Source: Caryophanales bacterium (lineage in GTDB: Bacteria; Bacillota; Bacilli; JARBTR01). Taken from it: DNA of 64,000 nucleotides. A program made the position numbers and the translations under genes. This document shows, piece by piece, positions 20,486-30,099 of this stretch (position 1 is the stretch's first letter; each line of letters starts with the position of its first letter). Location: positions 116,633 through 180,632 of the forward strand of contig JARBTR010000001.1 of NCBI GenBank assembly GCA_029240105.1. The letters are read 5' to 3'. The notes beneath the pieces are model-generated. The model ran no database searches. It was given only the letters and a program-made list of their open reading frames with translations, and was not told where the DNA came from.

Positions 20486-21004
20486 TTATTGAATGATTTG
20501 ATTGTTGAATTTTTTAGTTCGAAATATGAATCCGACAATAATAAGTGCAATTATTACAACTGAAGAGTTGAAATAGATATTTTTGAACAGTTCTCTTATT
20601 GTAAGTGGTGGCCCCTGAAAATTCTTTTGAGCTTTAAAGGCATAAACTGCTTTTACCCATTTATCTCCTTCTTTAATTGCAATAGCAGAGGAAGTGGGTG
20701 TCCCAATAATTTCATAATATTTAGTTCCAATTCGATAATAGTTTGAAGCATCACCATGATATTCTCCAGTATTATCATTAGCTTTTGTCTTTACTTCCCC
20801 TATAACTTTACCGATTTCACCTTCATCAAGAATTAAATCCTGTTTTACATTAACACCATTCTCATTAATGATATGGTCAACGTTATAAACTTTTTCTTTC
20901 CAAACAACAAACATAGTAGACCATTGATGTGCCTGAACAGAGGAAGAAATCAAAAATACAAGTATTAGGGATAAAAAAACTATTCTTTTCATAAATACCT
21001 CCAC
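20486..21004 (-). CDS. Hypothetical exported protein, signal peptide and C-terminal TM
   Basis: ORF with N-terminal signal-like segment and SD-like ggaggt upstream. Confidence 0.65.
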   Translation of the reverse strand: MEVFMKRIVFLSLILVFLISSSVQAHQWSTMFVVWKEKVYNVDHIINENGVNVKQDLILDEGEIGKVIGEVKTKANDNTGEYHGDASNYYRIGTKYYEIIGTPTSSAIAIKEGDKWVKAVYAFKAQKNFQGPPLTIRELFKNIYFNSSVVIIALIIVGFIFRTKKFNNQIIQ

Positions 21005-21223
21005 ACTTACCCATTTTCCATTATAATATCGGAGATTATTAGTCTAGGTTAAATTTGGAAATTAAAGTTACAACTAAAAGCATCAATCATTTAGAAAACT
21101 GCAATGTTAAATTTGTATTTGTTTTATCAATTATTTCAAAAATAAATGTAAGACACATACAGCAAGCACAGCATCTAAAAGTTAAAAATTTGCTAATCAA
21201 CTAACTTTAAAGCTTTAACTCAT

Positions 21224-22123
21224 TTAATTAATATTTTTATATTTTTTTACCATAGCAATTAAATCAGGAATAAAATCTGAGTCTTGTCGCAATTTCATTT
21301 TATTTTTATAAAAATCAAAAGGATCTTCACCTGGTTGTAGGACAACGCCTTTGTTTACATCGCCAGGTCGAGTATTTTCAAGAGCTGGCTGTGAATTATT
21401 TACAACGCTAGCGGTGTTATCATTAATAAGACTTTTCCAATCTTCATGAAATAAATACTGGTTATGTAAAGTGATTTGTATTTGTGGTGCGTAATCCGAA
21501 ACAGTGTATTGACCCTGTCTTGTAATGTTACCTTCAACCAGTTTTTCATGTTCCATAATTGGAATATTAACAGACTTAAATTTTTGGATTGGCACAATAT
21601 ACCTTTGGTTTACTTGTAAGGGATATACATAATTATCTGGTTGAAAACCAGTAAAACTTTCAATATCAAGAATATCTCCTTTTTTTATGTCAATATCTGA
21701 ATAATAGACGTCATCGACTCTAGCTTTAGTCAAAAAATATTCTTGAGACTCTTTAAATACTCCTTTTTTACCATAAGGGTCTGGACCGTTATAGTTTTCA
21801 AGATTTTTGTCGATTGTTTGATAATTATATTTTATTAACCTGCATTCAAGAATTGTCACTGCACAAACACTGTCAATATCTTTTAATGCTAATTCTTCTC
21901 TAAAGCCAGCTCCGCATGCAATCGCTAAATTTCGCTCCGGTATTGGCATCGGAGGTGATTGTGGAAACTTTAATGAGCTATAAGGAAGAGATTGGGGAAG
22001 TGGTACTTGTGTTGTATCCAATTTTTTCACGACAATTTTCGGTTCCTGTTTACCGCATCCAAACAATCCTATTGAAATTGAAATGATTGCAACCAACGTT
22101 ATTAATTTTTTCAAATGAATCAC
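21224..22123 (-). CDS. Hypothetical lipoprotein
   Basis: Lipobox LFGC after N-terminal hydrophobic segment. Confidence 0.7.
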   Translation of the reverse strand: MIHLKKLITLVAIISISIGLFGCGKQEPKIVVKKLDTTQVPLPQSLPYSSLKFPQSPPMPIPERNLAIACGAGFREELALKDIDSVCAVTILECRLIKYNYQTIDKNLENYNGPDPYGKKGVFKESQEYFLTKARVDDVYYSDIDIKKGDILDIESFTGFQPDNYVYPLQVNQRYIVPIQKFKSVNIPIMEHEKLVEGNITRQGQYTVSDYAPQIQITLHNQYLFHEDWKSLINDNTASVVNNSQPALENTRPGDVNKGVVLQPGEDPFDFYKNKMKLRQDSDFIPDLIAMVKKYKNIN

Positions 22124-22238
22124 GTCCTTCAGATTTGTAATAAAAGATCATTTTTTACTCATTTATTAATAACAGTCTTTAACATGAAAAAAAGTCACAT
22201 TTTACAAAAAAGTGTAATCATCTATTGCTTTAAAAAAA

Positions 22239-22316
22239 GCATTTTAGCAAAAGTGTGAACTGAACCCCATCTTAGACAATTTTTGTCTAAGATGGGGTTC
22301 AGTGTAGCTAAAATGA
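22239..22316 (-). terminator. Composite hairpin: terminator of the MltG-like gene containing a 19-bp perfect palindrome
   Basis: Outer CATTTTAGC/GCTAAAATG (22240-22248/22307-22315); inner CTGAACCCCATCTTAGACA atttt TGTCTAAGATGGGGTTCAG (22260-22302). Confidence 0.7.
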
Positions 22317-22328
22317 TTTTTTCGTAGT

Positions 22329-23582
22329 TTAATTCGCAAATTTCACACCAAATTGTTGCATTTGCGCATTATGTTCTTCTAATGTTTTGGAATAATGATT
22401 TTGATCATCTTTCCCAAAGAAGAAATACAAGTATTCAGATGGTGTTGGGTTTAAAGCTGCTTGAATAGCCCTAGTACTTGGATTGCTAATAGGTCCTGAA
22501 GGTAAGCCATTACATTTGTATGTGTTATATAGTGCCGCGAATTTACCTGTATCGCTGAGTAGTGCATTACTAGTAATGTTTTTATTCACATATTCACGAG
22601 TAGAATCTGCTTCTAGTTTCATTCCTTTGGCCAAACGATTTTTAAAAACACCGGCAACTAATTTCATGTTTTCTGTGGTACGTGCTTCTTTTTCAATGAT
22701 CGATGCTAAAATAATTGTTTCGTCCGAAGGCATTCCAGACTTGTTTGCATAGTTAATGAGCATCTTTTTTACAATAGCAGTGGGATCATCATCCTTATAA
22801 AATTTATACGTATCTGGAAATAAATAGCCTTCCAAATTAAATGCGCGATTTGCACTTGATGGGATTGTGAAAGATTGTACTTTATAAGTCTGAGCTACAG
22901 TATAGAATGCAGCTTTTGTTACAACACCCTTTGCCTCTAAACGTTCCGCAATTTGCTTGAAGGTAAACCCTTCAGGAATTGAAATTGAAACTTCCACTTT
23001 AGGCGGAGGTGTCTGTTGTTCAGTGCTTGGACTTGGTGTGCCACCAGAATTTGGATCAGGAGTTGTTGCAGGATTACTACTTGGCGGTGCACTTGGGTTT
23101 GGGTTCGTTTCTGTACCAGACCCTTCTTTAGGATCTTTACTTCCGCTTGTTGCAGGGGTTTCACCCTTTTCTTTTTTCTCATTATTCTGCTTTTCAGTTT
23201 TATCAGCATTCATTTTTGAGAAGTCAATATTTTTAGCTATGCCTATTGCCCCGTTAACACTGAACAGGACGGCAAAAGTAATTAATAACACTTTTAAAGT
23301 CTTCTTTTTAGAAATTAAAAGAAATATTGAAAGTGCAGATAGTCCCAGTATGATAGCATTTAGCGTATATGATAATGGCAATTCGCCATTTTTATCAAAT
23401 AAAAAGTGAATCACAAAGCTTTCAATTTCCCAGACTGATAAAATAGCAGCAATTACCAAAGACACCCAGCCTATTATTTTTAAAAGCTTCCGACGTCTTT
23501 GTCCCTGTATGTCATAATGATTCTGCAAATATCTGTTCATTTCTTCGTTTTCATTCTGAATTTTACTCATTAATTCCTCCAT
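22329..23582 (-). CDS. YceG/MltG-like endolytic transglycosylase domain protein with N-terminal TM segments and low-complexity linker
   Basis: IPEGFTFKQIAERLEAKGV; EGYLFPDTYKF; ILASIIEKEA; LPSGPISNPSTRAIQAALNP. Confidence 0.85.
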   Translation of the reverse strand: MEELMSKIQNENEEMNRYLQNHYDIQGQRRRKLLKIIGWVSLVIAAILSVWEIESFVIHFLFDKNGELPLSYTLNAIILGLSALSIFLLISKKKTLKVLLITFAVLFSVNGAIGIAKNIDFSKMNADKTEKQNNEKKEKGETPATSGSKDPKEGSGTETNPNPSAPPSSNPATTPDPNSGGTPSPSTEQQTPPPKVEVSISIPEGFTFKQIAERLEAKGVVTKAAFYTVAQTYKVQSFTIPSSANRAFNLEGYLFPDTYKFYKDDDPTAIVKKMLINYANKSGMPSDETIILASIIEKEARTTENMKLVAGVFKNRLAKGMKLEADSTREYVNKNITSNALLSDTGKFAALYNTYKCNGLPSGPISNPSTRAIQAALNPTPSEYLYFFFGKDDQNHYSKTLEEHNAQMQQFGVKFAN

Positions 23583-23944
23583 TATGTAAGCATTTAATTC
23601 ACTAACTAATTATAAATCCGATAACCCAATTGTCAATTTTTAGGGTTTTTAAAAAAGTTAAATCTTAAACTATCAGACTAATATAGTCCCATTAAATATT
23701 AAATATGATATTATTTAAATGAAAAATAAGAAATTTTTTCCATTTCATAATAGTTTTTATTTTTGGATCAGTTGCAGTTGAATGTTGTTATCTAATAAAT
23801 TCAACTCACAATTTTTTTTTATGGTTTAAAAGTATCTTGGCATTAACATGATCAATAAATTTTTCAGTTAATTGAGCAATTATATATTAGTAAATGATCA
23901 TATTCTTAACAAAGCAATGTATAAAAATAGAGGTGTAGTGTTGT

Positions 23945-25285
23945 ATGCAGTTTAGGCATTTAGCAAAAAAAGCGAAAGAATCGTTGTTTTTAATTGTTCT
24001 GTTACTTATTTGTATAGGAGTTATTGTTTCGATTAATTTGCCAAAAGGGAAAGAAACGAAGAAGACTTTAAACGAAAAGAAGCAGATTACCTATGCGCCA
24101 GATTATCTAGAAAGCAATGGGCAGCCATTTGATTATAAAAAAATAAACAATACCGCACCACTTAAGATTGTTCATAATCCATTTTTTGATATCACATTCC
24201 AAATGCCAGATGGATTTTCTCTAATAGAAAGACCTAAAACAGTTCAAAAAGATGGGAAACCCGAAAAATATTTCATTTTTGCTGCGAATGATTGGGATCG
24301 TAATGGTATTTACATGACAGCAGAACTTTTTGAGGGAAATGAAAAAGAGTATCTGGAATCAAAGAGATCAAATTCAGAAGATCTTTCATTATATGGTTAT
24401 ACAAATGTACAAGGAATGAGTCTTTCAACCACAAGATTACTTAAGAAAGAACTCCATGGTTCAACCTATTATTCCATTGGAAGAAATTTTAATGATAAGT
24501 ATTTACTAATTGATTATGTTATAAAACATGGAAAATATTTGTTGAAATGGGAAGTTTGTAAGGTAATAGATGAAGGGAGTTTTGATTTAAATTATTGGGT
24601 ATCAGCTTCATCTATACCATTAGAGCAAATATTGAAGTTTACAACTATTAACAAAAAAAATGGTCAAAATGCAAATGAAACCCCATCTCCTGAAACGAAT
24701 TTACAGCCAGAAACAGATATCTATTTAGCAGGAAGCATTTTAGATCAAGAGTTTTACAATGAAAATGTTCATTCTTACAGTGACAAAACAACTAGCTTTG
24801 AGATTCCTTTTTTTAGCATGTTTTTTCAACTTCAAAATGAAGATAATTTCATATTCTTAGACAAAAATGCACAAGCAAAACATTTTGGGGAAGCGTTAGA
24901 TCCAAAGCGCCATTATATTTACACAATACGTTCGGAAGCTGAAACTATCATTGGTTTATCAGCAAAAAATGGTGAAGAAGGGGCACGGAAGTATCTTGAA
25001 GATATAAAAGCAAATTTAGGCGAGAGAACGATTGTTGATTCCACTAATCAAAAAACTGTACAGTTATCAGGATCTAAAATTGTAGAAAAAGAACTAAATG
25101 GTACGACATATTATAAAATGGATGTTCAAACATCTGATACTTTTTACATTAGCCATTATGTTGCAGAATGTAGGGGATATGTATTACATTGGCAAATCTT
25201 AGGTACAAATAAGGAAATTCATAAAATACTCGAACAAATGTTAGATTTAACATCGATTCCGACCACGAAACAACTTGCTTATTAG
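23945..25285 (+). CDS. Membrane-anchored protein, two tandem PsbP/DcrB-like domains (family inferred)
   Basis: MQFRHLAKKAKESLFLIVLLLI leader shared with 25393 and 27292 ORFs; duplicated domain. Confidence 0.6.
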   Translation: MQFRHLAKKAKESLFLIVLLLICIGVIVSINLPKGKETKKTLNEKKQITYAPDYLESNGQPFDYKKINNTAPLKIVHNPFFDITFQMPDGFSLIERPKTVQKDGKPEKYFIFAANDWDRNGIYMTAELFEGNEKEYLESKRSNSEDLSLYGYTNVQGMSLSTTRLLKKELHGSTYYSIGRNFNDKYLLIDYVIKHGKYLLKWEVCKVIDEGSFDLNYWVSASSIPLEQILKFTTINKKNGQNANETPSPETNLQPETDIYLAGSILDQEFYNENVHSYSDKTTSFEIPFFSMFFQLQNEDNFIFLDKNAQAKHFGEALDPKRHYIYTIRSEAETIIGLSAKNGEEGARKYLEDIKANLGERTIVDSTNQKTVQLSGSKIVEKELNGTTYYKMDVQTSDTFYISHYVAECRGYVLHWQILGTNKEIHKILEQMLDLTSIPTTKQLAY

Positions 25286-25392
25286 AACCTTTGATGTAAA
25301 AGTCAAAGGTTTTCTTTTGTTTTATAAAAATACATTTTTTCCCACTTTTGAAAGAGATAATGTTAAGATATCAGTAAAATAATTGGTAAAGG

Positions 25393-26184
25393 ATGGAATG
25401 GATGAAGTTTAAACATATATTTTTAAAGATAAAAAATTCTATGTTCTTAATCATTCTTTTCATCATTGGAATTGGAATTTTTGTGATTGTAAATTTACCT
25501 GACGACGAATCGACTGGAATAAAGAAAAATACTGAAAAGATTAAGTCAATTGATGTGCAAAAGGAGAATGAGCAGGTAGAAGAAGATAACGATTTTGAAA
25601 AGAATAACAGTAAGGTTTTAGATGTAGATAAAGTAGTGCCTAAACCATCAAAAGAATATTACGGTCTTATCGATGGTGTTGAGTACAAAAATAATTTTCA
25701 TGGTCGTGCAGAAGTGTATCAAAATCCTTTCTTTGGCATGAAAGTACATTTTCCGAAGGGATGGATTATCGGCGATCCACCTGAGGTATCAACGCTTATC
25801 CCGTTTGAAAAAAATAAAAACTACTTATTCAATGCCTATGTAGATAATAAATATCTTTTAGGTGTAACAGCTGAAAAATTTGAGGTTGGATCAAAAAAGT
25901 TTTTAGAAGATGTTGTGAAAACAGATTATATAAGCTTAATTGGGCCAGAAATAAATGGGCGAATTGTAGAGTCCCCTATTCAAACTTCTGACGTAGAAGT
26001 TATAAAAGTTAACAATTATGAACTAAATTATTTTGATGTAAAAGATATGGGTGATTATTTTCAATCGCATTATGCTTTAGAATTGGTTGATACTATTCTT
26101 CATTTTCAAATAAGAAGCTTTAGATCTAAAGAAGAAACACATAATGCATTTGCTAAATTAATAGAAAACATTACCTTTGAATAA
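25393..26184 (+). CDS. Paralogue of 23945/27292 membrane-anchored family
   Basis: MKFKHIFLKIKNSMFLIILF leader; EYKNNFHGRAEVYQNPFFGMKVHFPKGW matches EYYNTFRGRVDVYENTFFGMKVNFPEEW at 27292. Confidence 0.65.
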   Translation: MEWMKFKHIFLKIKNSMFLIILFIIGIGIFVIVNLPDDESTGIKKNTEKIKSIDVQKENEQVEEDNDFEKNNSKVLDVDKVVPKPSKEYYGLIDGVEYKNNFHGRAEVYQNPFFGMKVHFPKGWIIGDPPEVSTLIPFEKNKNYLFNAYVDNKYLLGVTAEKFEVGSKKFLEDVVKTDYISLIGPEINGRIVESPIQTSDVEVIKVNNYELNYFDVKDMGDYFQSHYALELVDTILHFQIRSFRSKEETHNAFAKLIENITFE

Positions 26185-26223
26185 GCTTATTTTCCTATTA
26201 CTAATATTGATTTTAAAAAACCT

Positions 26224-26290
26224 AGAGGATGGTGCCTATGCAATTCAACATTTGGCTTTAAGGGCAAAGGGTTCATTATTTTTGATTTAA
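26224..26290 (+). pseudogene. 5' remnant of a further member of the same paralogous family
   Basis: aggatggtgcctatgcaattcaacatttggctttaagggcaaagggttcattatttttgattt vs aggatggtgcttatgcaatttaaacatttggctttgaaagcaaagggttcattatttttgattt at 27292; 1-nt deletion shifts frame. Confidence 0.85.
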
Positions 26291-26354
26291 AAAGATTATT
26301 CAAATTTAATTAAACAATTGTATTTATAATAAAAACTATTTTTTGAGGATATTT

Positions 26355-27179
26355 ATGAAAAATGAAGTTAGAGACTTTTTTGATAGGTATGGAGTTAAAG
26401 AGTGGAATCGATTGGAAGATACTACTTATAGTAAAATCAACTATCTGTTACATATGCATTTTATAGAAAAACATTTGAATAAAGGTATGAAAATTCTTGA
26501 TGCGGGCTGTGGGGCAGGCAGATATAGTATTGAGTTTGCAAAAAAAGGCTGTAAGGTAACTTTGTTTGATATTTCTGAAGAACAACTTAAAATAGCTGAA
26601 AAAAAGATTATTGATGCAAAGGTAAATGAAAATATAGAAGGCATCTTTCAAGGAGATATTAGAGATTTATCTCAATTTGAGGATGAGCAGTTTGATGTGG
26701 TTGTTTGTTATGGTGCTCCACTTTCTTATGTACTTAAAAATAGAGATAAGGCAATTTTGGAATTTTATAGGGTTTTAAAAAAGAATGGGTTGTTATTTGT
26801 TAGCGTAAACAATAAATGGGGCATCCTCAAAATGCTTTTAGGTAATAAATATCCTGACTTCTTTAGTGATCCAGAATATTGGCATATAGACAAAGTGATG
26901 AAAACAGGAGATTTACCTAAACATGAGAAAGTTGACCATCCACCAAGACATTTTTTTGAGGCTGAAGAACTTAATAATTTATTAATAGAGAATGGGTTTG
27001 TTAAAACTGTTTTAGGGGGAAGTCCTTGCTTTAGTTGTGGTAATGCTCAATCAATCGATGAATTAGGTAAAGATGAAAAAGCACTTCATACAATTCTGCA
27101 AATTGAAATTGAAACATACACAAAGCCAACTATGGTTGATAATGGAGAATTTTTACTCGCAAAAGGTATTAAAAAATAA
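26355..27179 (+). CDS. Class I SAM-dependent methyltransferase
   Basis: ILDAGCGAGRYSIEFAKKGCKVTLFDIS motif I. Confidence 0.88.
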   Translation: MKNEVRDFFDRYGVKEWNRLEDTTYSKINYLLHMHFIEKHLNKGMKILDAGCGAGRYSIEFAKKGCKVTLFDISEEQLKIAEKKIIDAKVNENIEGIFQGDIRDLSQFEDEQFDVVVCYGAPLSYVLKNRDKAILEFYRVLKKNGLLFVSVNNKWGILKMLLGNKYPDFFSDPEYWHIDKVMKTGDLPKHEKVDHPPRHFFEAEELNNLLIENGFVKTVLGGSPCFSCGNAQSIDELGKDEKALHTILQIEIETYTKPTMVDNGEFLLAKGIKK

Positions 27180-27291
27180 CTTATGATACTTTGAAAAATG
27201 AACCTTTGGGTTCCTTTTAAAAATCTTAAATTATCAACATTTTTCTTTACAATATTCTTTAAATAATGATTGTGAAACATATTTAAATAAC

Positions 27292-28164
27292 TTGAGGATG
27301 GTGCTTATGCAATTTAAACATTTGGCTTTGAAAGCAAAGGGTTCATTATTTTTGATTTTACTTGTTGTCGTGGGGATTGGTGTTTTAGTTTGGATTAATA
27401 CAGGCGATGATGACAAAACAGAAAGTAGTAAAAAACGTACAACTGAAGTTAACTCACCTGTTCTGGAAGAGGAAAATGCGGATAGTGATCCTGAACCAAA
27501 TGTACCTACGCAACCAAATGGTCCTTCAAAACCAGGGAGTGAAGGCAATAAAAGCACTCCGGCACAAAATAAACCTGATTTCGGAACGGTTGATGGTAAA
27601 GAATACTATAATACCTTTCGAGGTCGTGTTGACGTGTATGAAAATACATTCTTTGGGATGAAAGTAAATTTTCCAGAAGAATGGACCATGGAAGATAAAC
27701 GGTACCAGAACGTACTTTTTTCAGAACAATTTGATGCAAATAAGCAATACTTATTTTCTTCTGTTGTTTTGGATAAACCATCACCTAATGTAAAACTTGC
27801 GTTAGGTGTGAGAGCAGAGAAATATCCATTTGGAGCTTTAAAATTTCTAGAGGGTATTAAAACTGCTAAAAAGTATTATTCAGTTAGTGAGATTGGTCCA
27901 ACTGGAAATCAACAAACCCAAAGGGAATCTATATCTACTGAAATTTCAGAAGTAATAATAAATAACAACAAATTTTTTCAATTAAGTATTAAACAGAGTG
28001 AGTTTGGAAGTGAAACTTCTTATTTTGTCTACCCGTGGAAAAGCGGAGTTATTATCTTTCAAATTGCTGGTTCTGTAGAAGCCAATGGCCAGCAGATGTT
28101 AAAAGAATTACTGAATGGAGCATCTTTTTCAAAACCTGAATCTGCTCAAATCGAAATGCCGTAA
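27292..28164 (+). CDS. Paralogue of 23945/25393 membrane-anchored family
   Basis: MQFKHLALKAKGSLFLILLVVVGIGVLV leader, acidic/proline linker, shared domain. Confidence 0.65.
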   Translation: MRMVLMQFKHLALKAKGSLFLILLVVVGIGVLVWINTGDDDKTESSKKRTTEVNSPVLEEENADSDPEPNVPTQPNGPSKPGSEGNKSTPAQNKPDFGTVDGKEYYNTFRGRVDVYENTFFGMKVNFPEEWTMEDKRYQNVLFSEQFDANKQYLFSSVVLDKPSPNVKLALGVRAEKYPFGALKFLEGIKTAKKYYSVSEIGPTGNQQTQRESISTEISEVIINNNKFFQLSIKQSEFGSETSYFVYPWKSGVIIFQIAGSVEANGQQMLKELLNGASFSKPESAQIEMP

Positions 28165-28226
28165 ATCAACAAGTTCAGGTTGAATTTTTAAAATAATATT
28201 AAAATTTCACTGTTAAGAATAATTAC

Positions 28227-28255
28227 TTGACAAGCTATAGAAAACCCTTTAATAT
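28227..28255 (+). promoter_or_regulatory. SigA-type promoter for rpsP
   Basis: TTGACA-N17-TAATAT. Confidence 0.75.
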
Positions 28256-28280
28256 GTTATCTTGTAGTGTAAAAAATACA

Positions 28281-28303
28281 GACGTGTGCCGTAGGCATTC
28301 GTC
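28281..28303 (+). promoter_or_regulatory. 5'UTR hairpin upstream of rpsP
   Basis: GACGtgTGCCgtaGGCAttCGTC between promoter and start codon. Confidence 0.45.
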
Positions 28304-28328
28304 ACAAATAATATTGGAGGTAACTCAA

Positions 28329-28601
28329 ATGGCAGTTAAAATTAGACTTAAGCGCATGGGTGCTAAAAAAGCTCCTTTCTATCGTATCGTAGCAGCAGAT
28401 TCTCGTTCACCACGTGATGGCCGTGACATCGAAGTAATCGGAACGTACAACCCATTAACAAATCCTGCAACTATCGAAGTGAATGAAGAAGCTGCATTAA
28501 AGTGGTTAAACAATGGTGCGAAACCGTCTGACACAGCTCGTAACATCTTGTCTCAACAAGGCGTTATGAAGAAGTTCCATGAATCTAAATTAGGCAAGTA
28601 A
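28329..28601 (+). CDS. rpsP: 30S ribosomal protein S16
   Basis: [32 protein letters not shown]; start trimmed to ATG after GGAGG. Confidence 0.97.
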   Translation: MAVKIRLKRMGAKKAPFYRIVAADSRSPRDGRDIEVIGTYNPLTNPATIEVNEEAALKWLNNGAKPSDTARNILSQQGVMKKFHESKLGK

Positions 28602-28610
28602 TCGATCGCT

Positions 28611-28838
28611 ATGGAAAAGTTAATCACTAGCATCGTCAAACCACTTGTTGACCATCCTGAAGAGATTACAATTCGTATAGAAAAGTTTGATTCAAAAATC
28701 TTATATACACTATCTGTTCACGAAGACGATATGGGCAAAGTTATCGGAAAGCAAGGCCGCATCGCGAAAGCAATTCGCACTGTCGTGTATGCAGCATCAG
28801 CTCATTCTGCAAAACGTGTCATACTAGAAATACAATAA
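28611..28838 (+). CDS. khpA: KH domain RNA-binding protein KhpA (YlqC)
   Basis: 75 aa, GKVIGKQGRIAKAIRTVV KH motif, next to rpsP. Confidence 0.95.
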   Translation: MEKLITSIVKPLVDHPEEITIRIEKFDSKILYTLSVHEDDMGKVIGKQGRIAKAIRTVVYAASAHSAKRVILEIQ

Positions 28839-28850
28839 CTTATCAATTTA

Positions 28851-28880
28851 AGAAACCTAGCAATAGGTTTCTTTTTTTTA
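28851..28880 (+). terminator. Rho-independent terminator after khpA
   Basis: AGAAACCTagcaatAGGTTTCTTTTTTT. Confidence 0.9.
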
Positions 28881-29085
28881 GTAACAAGTTGTGTAATAAA
28901 ATAAGATAATTTTAAGTTGTGTAACCTTTTTTATAAAAATTAAGATTTGTTGTTTTTATTTAAAAAGTCTTGATTTTACATACAATTGGGGCTTTGACTT
29001 TCATTTTCTTCCTCTATAAAATGCAGTCATTCGATGAAGTCTAGGGGATTCATTCGAATACATTTTTTAATAAAGAGAGGAAGAT

Positions 29086-30099
29086 TTGATGTTTAGAAAT
29101 AGAAAATTAAAGATTTCCGCTTTGTTGGCCACTGTAACCATTCTTTTAATGAGTACCGCATTTGCGTGGTTTACTAGCCAAGATAGGGTAACAAACCTAA
29201 TGAAAATGGACAGCCTGGATGTTGTTTTATCTACTGCATTTAAAAATGTAGCTGTTACACCAGGGCAGGAAGTTGAAAAACGAGTGTCTGTAACGAATCG
29301 TGGTAATAAAGATGCACTTGTTCGTGTAAGTTTGGAGGAAGCTTTTGAACAACTCGCTTTTGATGACACAACAAACAAACCACTTGTTTCCTATAGTATG
29401 ACAAAAGGAGTTGCACCAGCCGGTGTCAATCGTCCATTTGAAATGGAGTTAGACCCAGTTACTGTGGGAGCCATTGCAGCAGATACTACGAATTGGAGAC
29501 TCGCTATTGGAGGACCAGCAAACCTGACGATATATGAACGTGTGAATGCTGGTTCTGAATTAACAACTGATTCCTATTTTGCATTTGTCACTTCTACAAA
29601 ACAACTTGTACGTGTCACACCTCTAGGAGTTGCAGGTTTAGCAGATGATAAATTTGAATTTGCTTATCAATCCTATGCAAATGCAAGTATAGCAACAAAT
29701 ACTTTATATGGCGGAACACCCTTTAATACTTCAAATGTACTTGATTCTAGTGGAAATAAGTTAAGTACTAACGTTCAAATAATTTTTGATGAAAGTAAAA
29801 TTACAACAGATAGAACGTCATTAGTAGGTAAACTTTGGTTCTACAATATCACTGATCATTACTTCTATTATTTGAAACCTCTTGCGCCTGGAGCAACAGT
29901 TTCGCTTTTCGATAGCCTCAAATTTTCTTCTACCATGGATAACAAATACCAAGGTGCTACATATTCTTTAACTCCAAAAATGGAAGCCGTGCAATTTGAT
30001 ACAGCAGAAGGTGAATCACAACCCGCAGCACAAGCCATTTGGCAATCAACTTTAGGAATTAATTATCCTAATATTCTTACTGAATGGGATAAAAACTAA
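29086..30099 (+). CDS. TasA/camelysin-like exported protein
   Basis: Signal region LKISALLATVTILLMSTAFAWFTSQDRVTNLMKMDSLDV and VTPGQEVEKRVSVTNRGNKDALVRV typical of TasA/CalY-like proteins. Confidence 0.7.
   Translation: MMFRNRKLKISALLATVTILLMSTAFAWFTSQDRVTNLMKMDSLDVVLSTAFKNVAVTPGQEVEKRVSVTNRGNKDALVRVSLEEAFEQLAFDDTTNKPLVSYSMTKGVAPAGVNRPFEMELDPVTVGAIAADTTNWRLAIGGPANLTIYERVNAGSELTTDSYFAFVTSTKQLVRVTPLGVAGLADDKFEFAYQSYANASIATNTLYGGTPFNTSNVLDSSGNKLSTNVQIIFDESKITTDRTSLVGKLWFYNITDHYFYYLKPLAPGATVSLFDSLKFSSTMDNKYQGATYSLTPKMEAVQFDTAEGESQPAAQAIWQSTLGINYPNILTEWDKN

Noticed and set aside
22957-23409. 150-aa plus-strand ORF antisense to the MltG-like gene
   Set aside because: Gly/Val-rich translation arises from the P/T-rich linker on the opposite strand
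28227-28328. N-terminal extension of the rpsP ORF
   Set aside because: Overlaps promoter and leader; a clear GGAGG-ATG start exists at 28329
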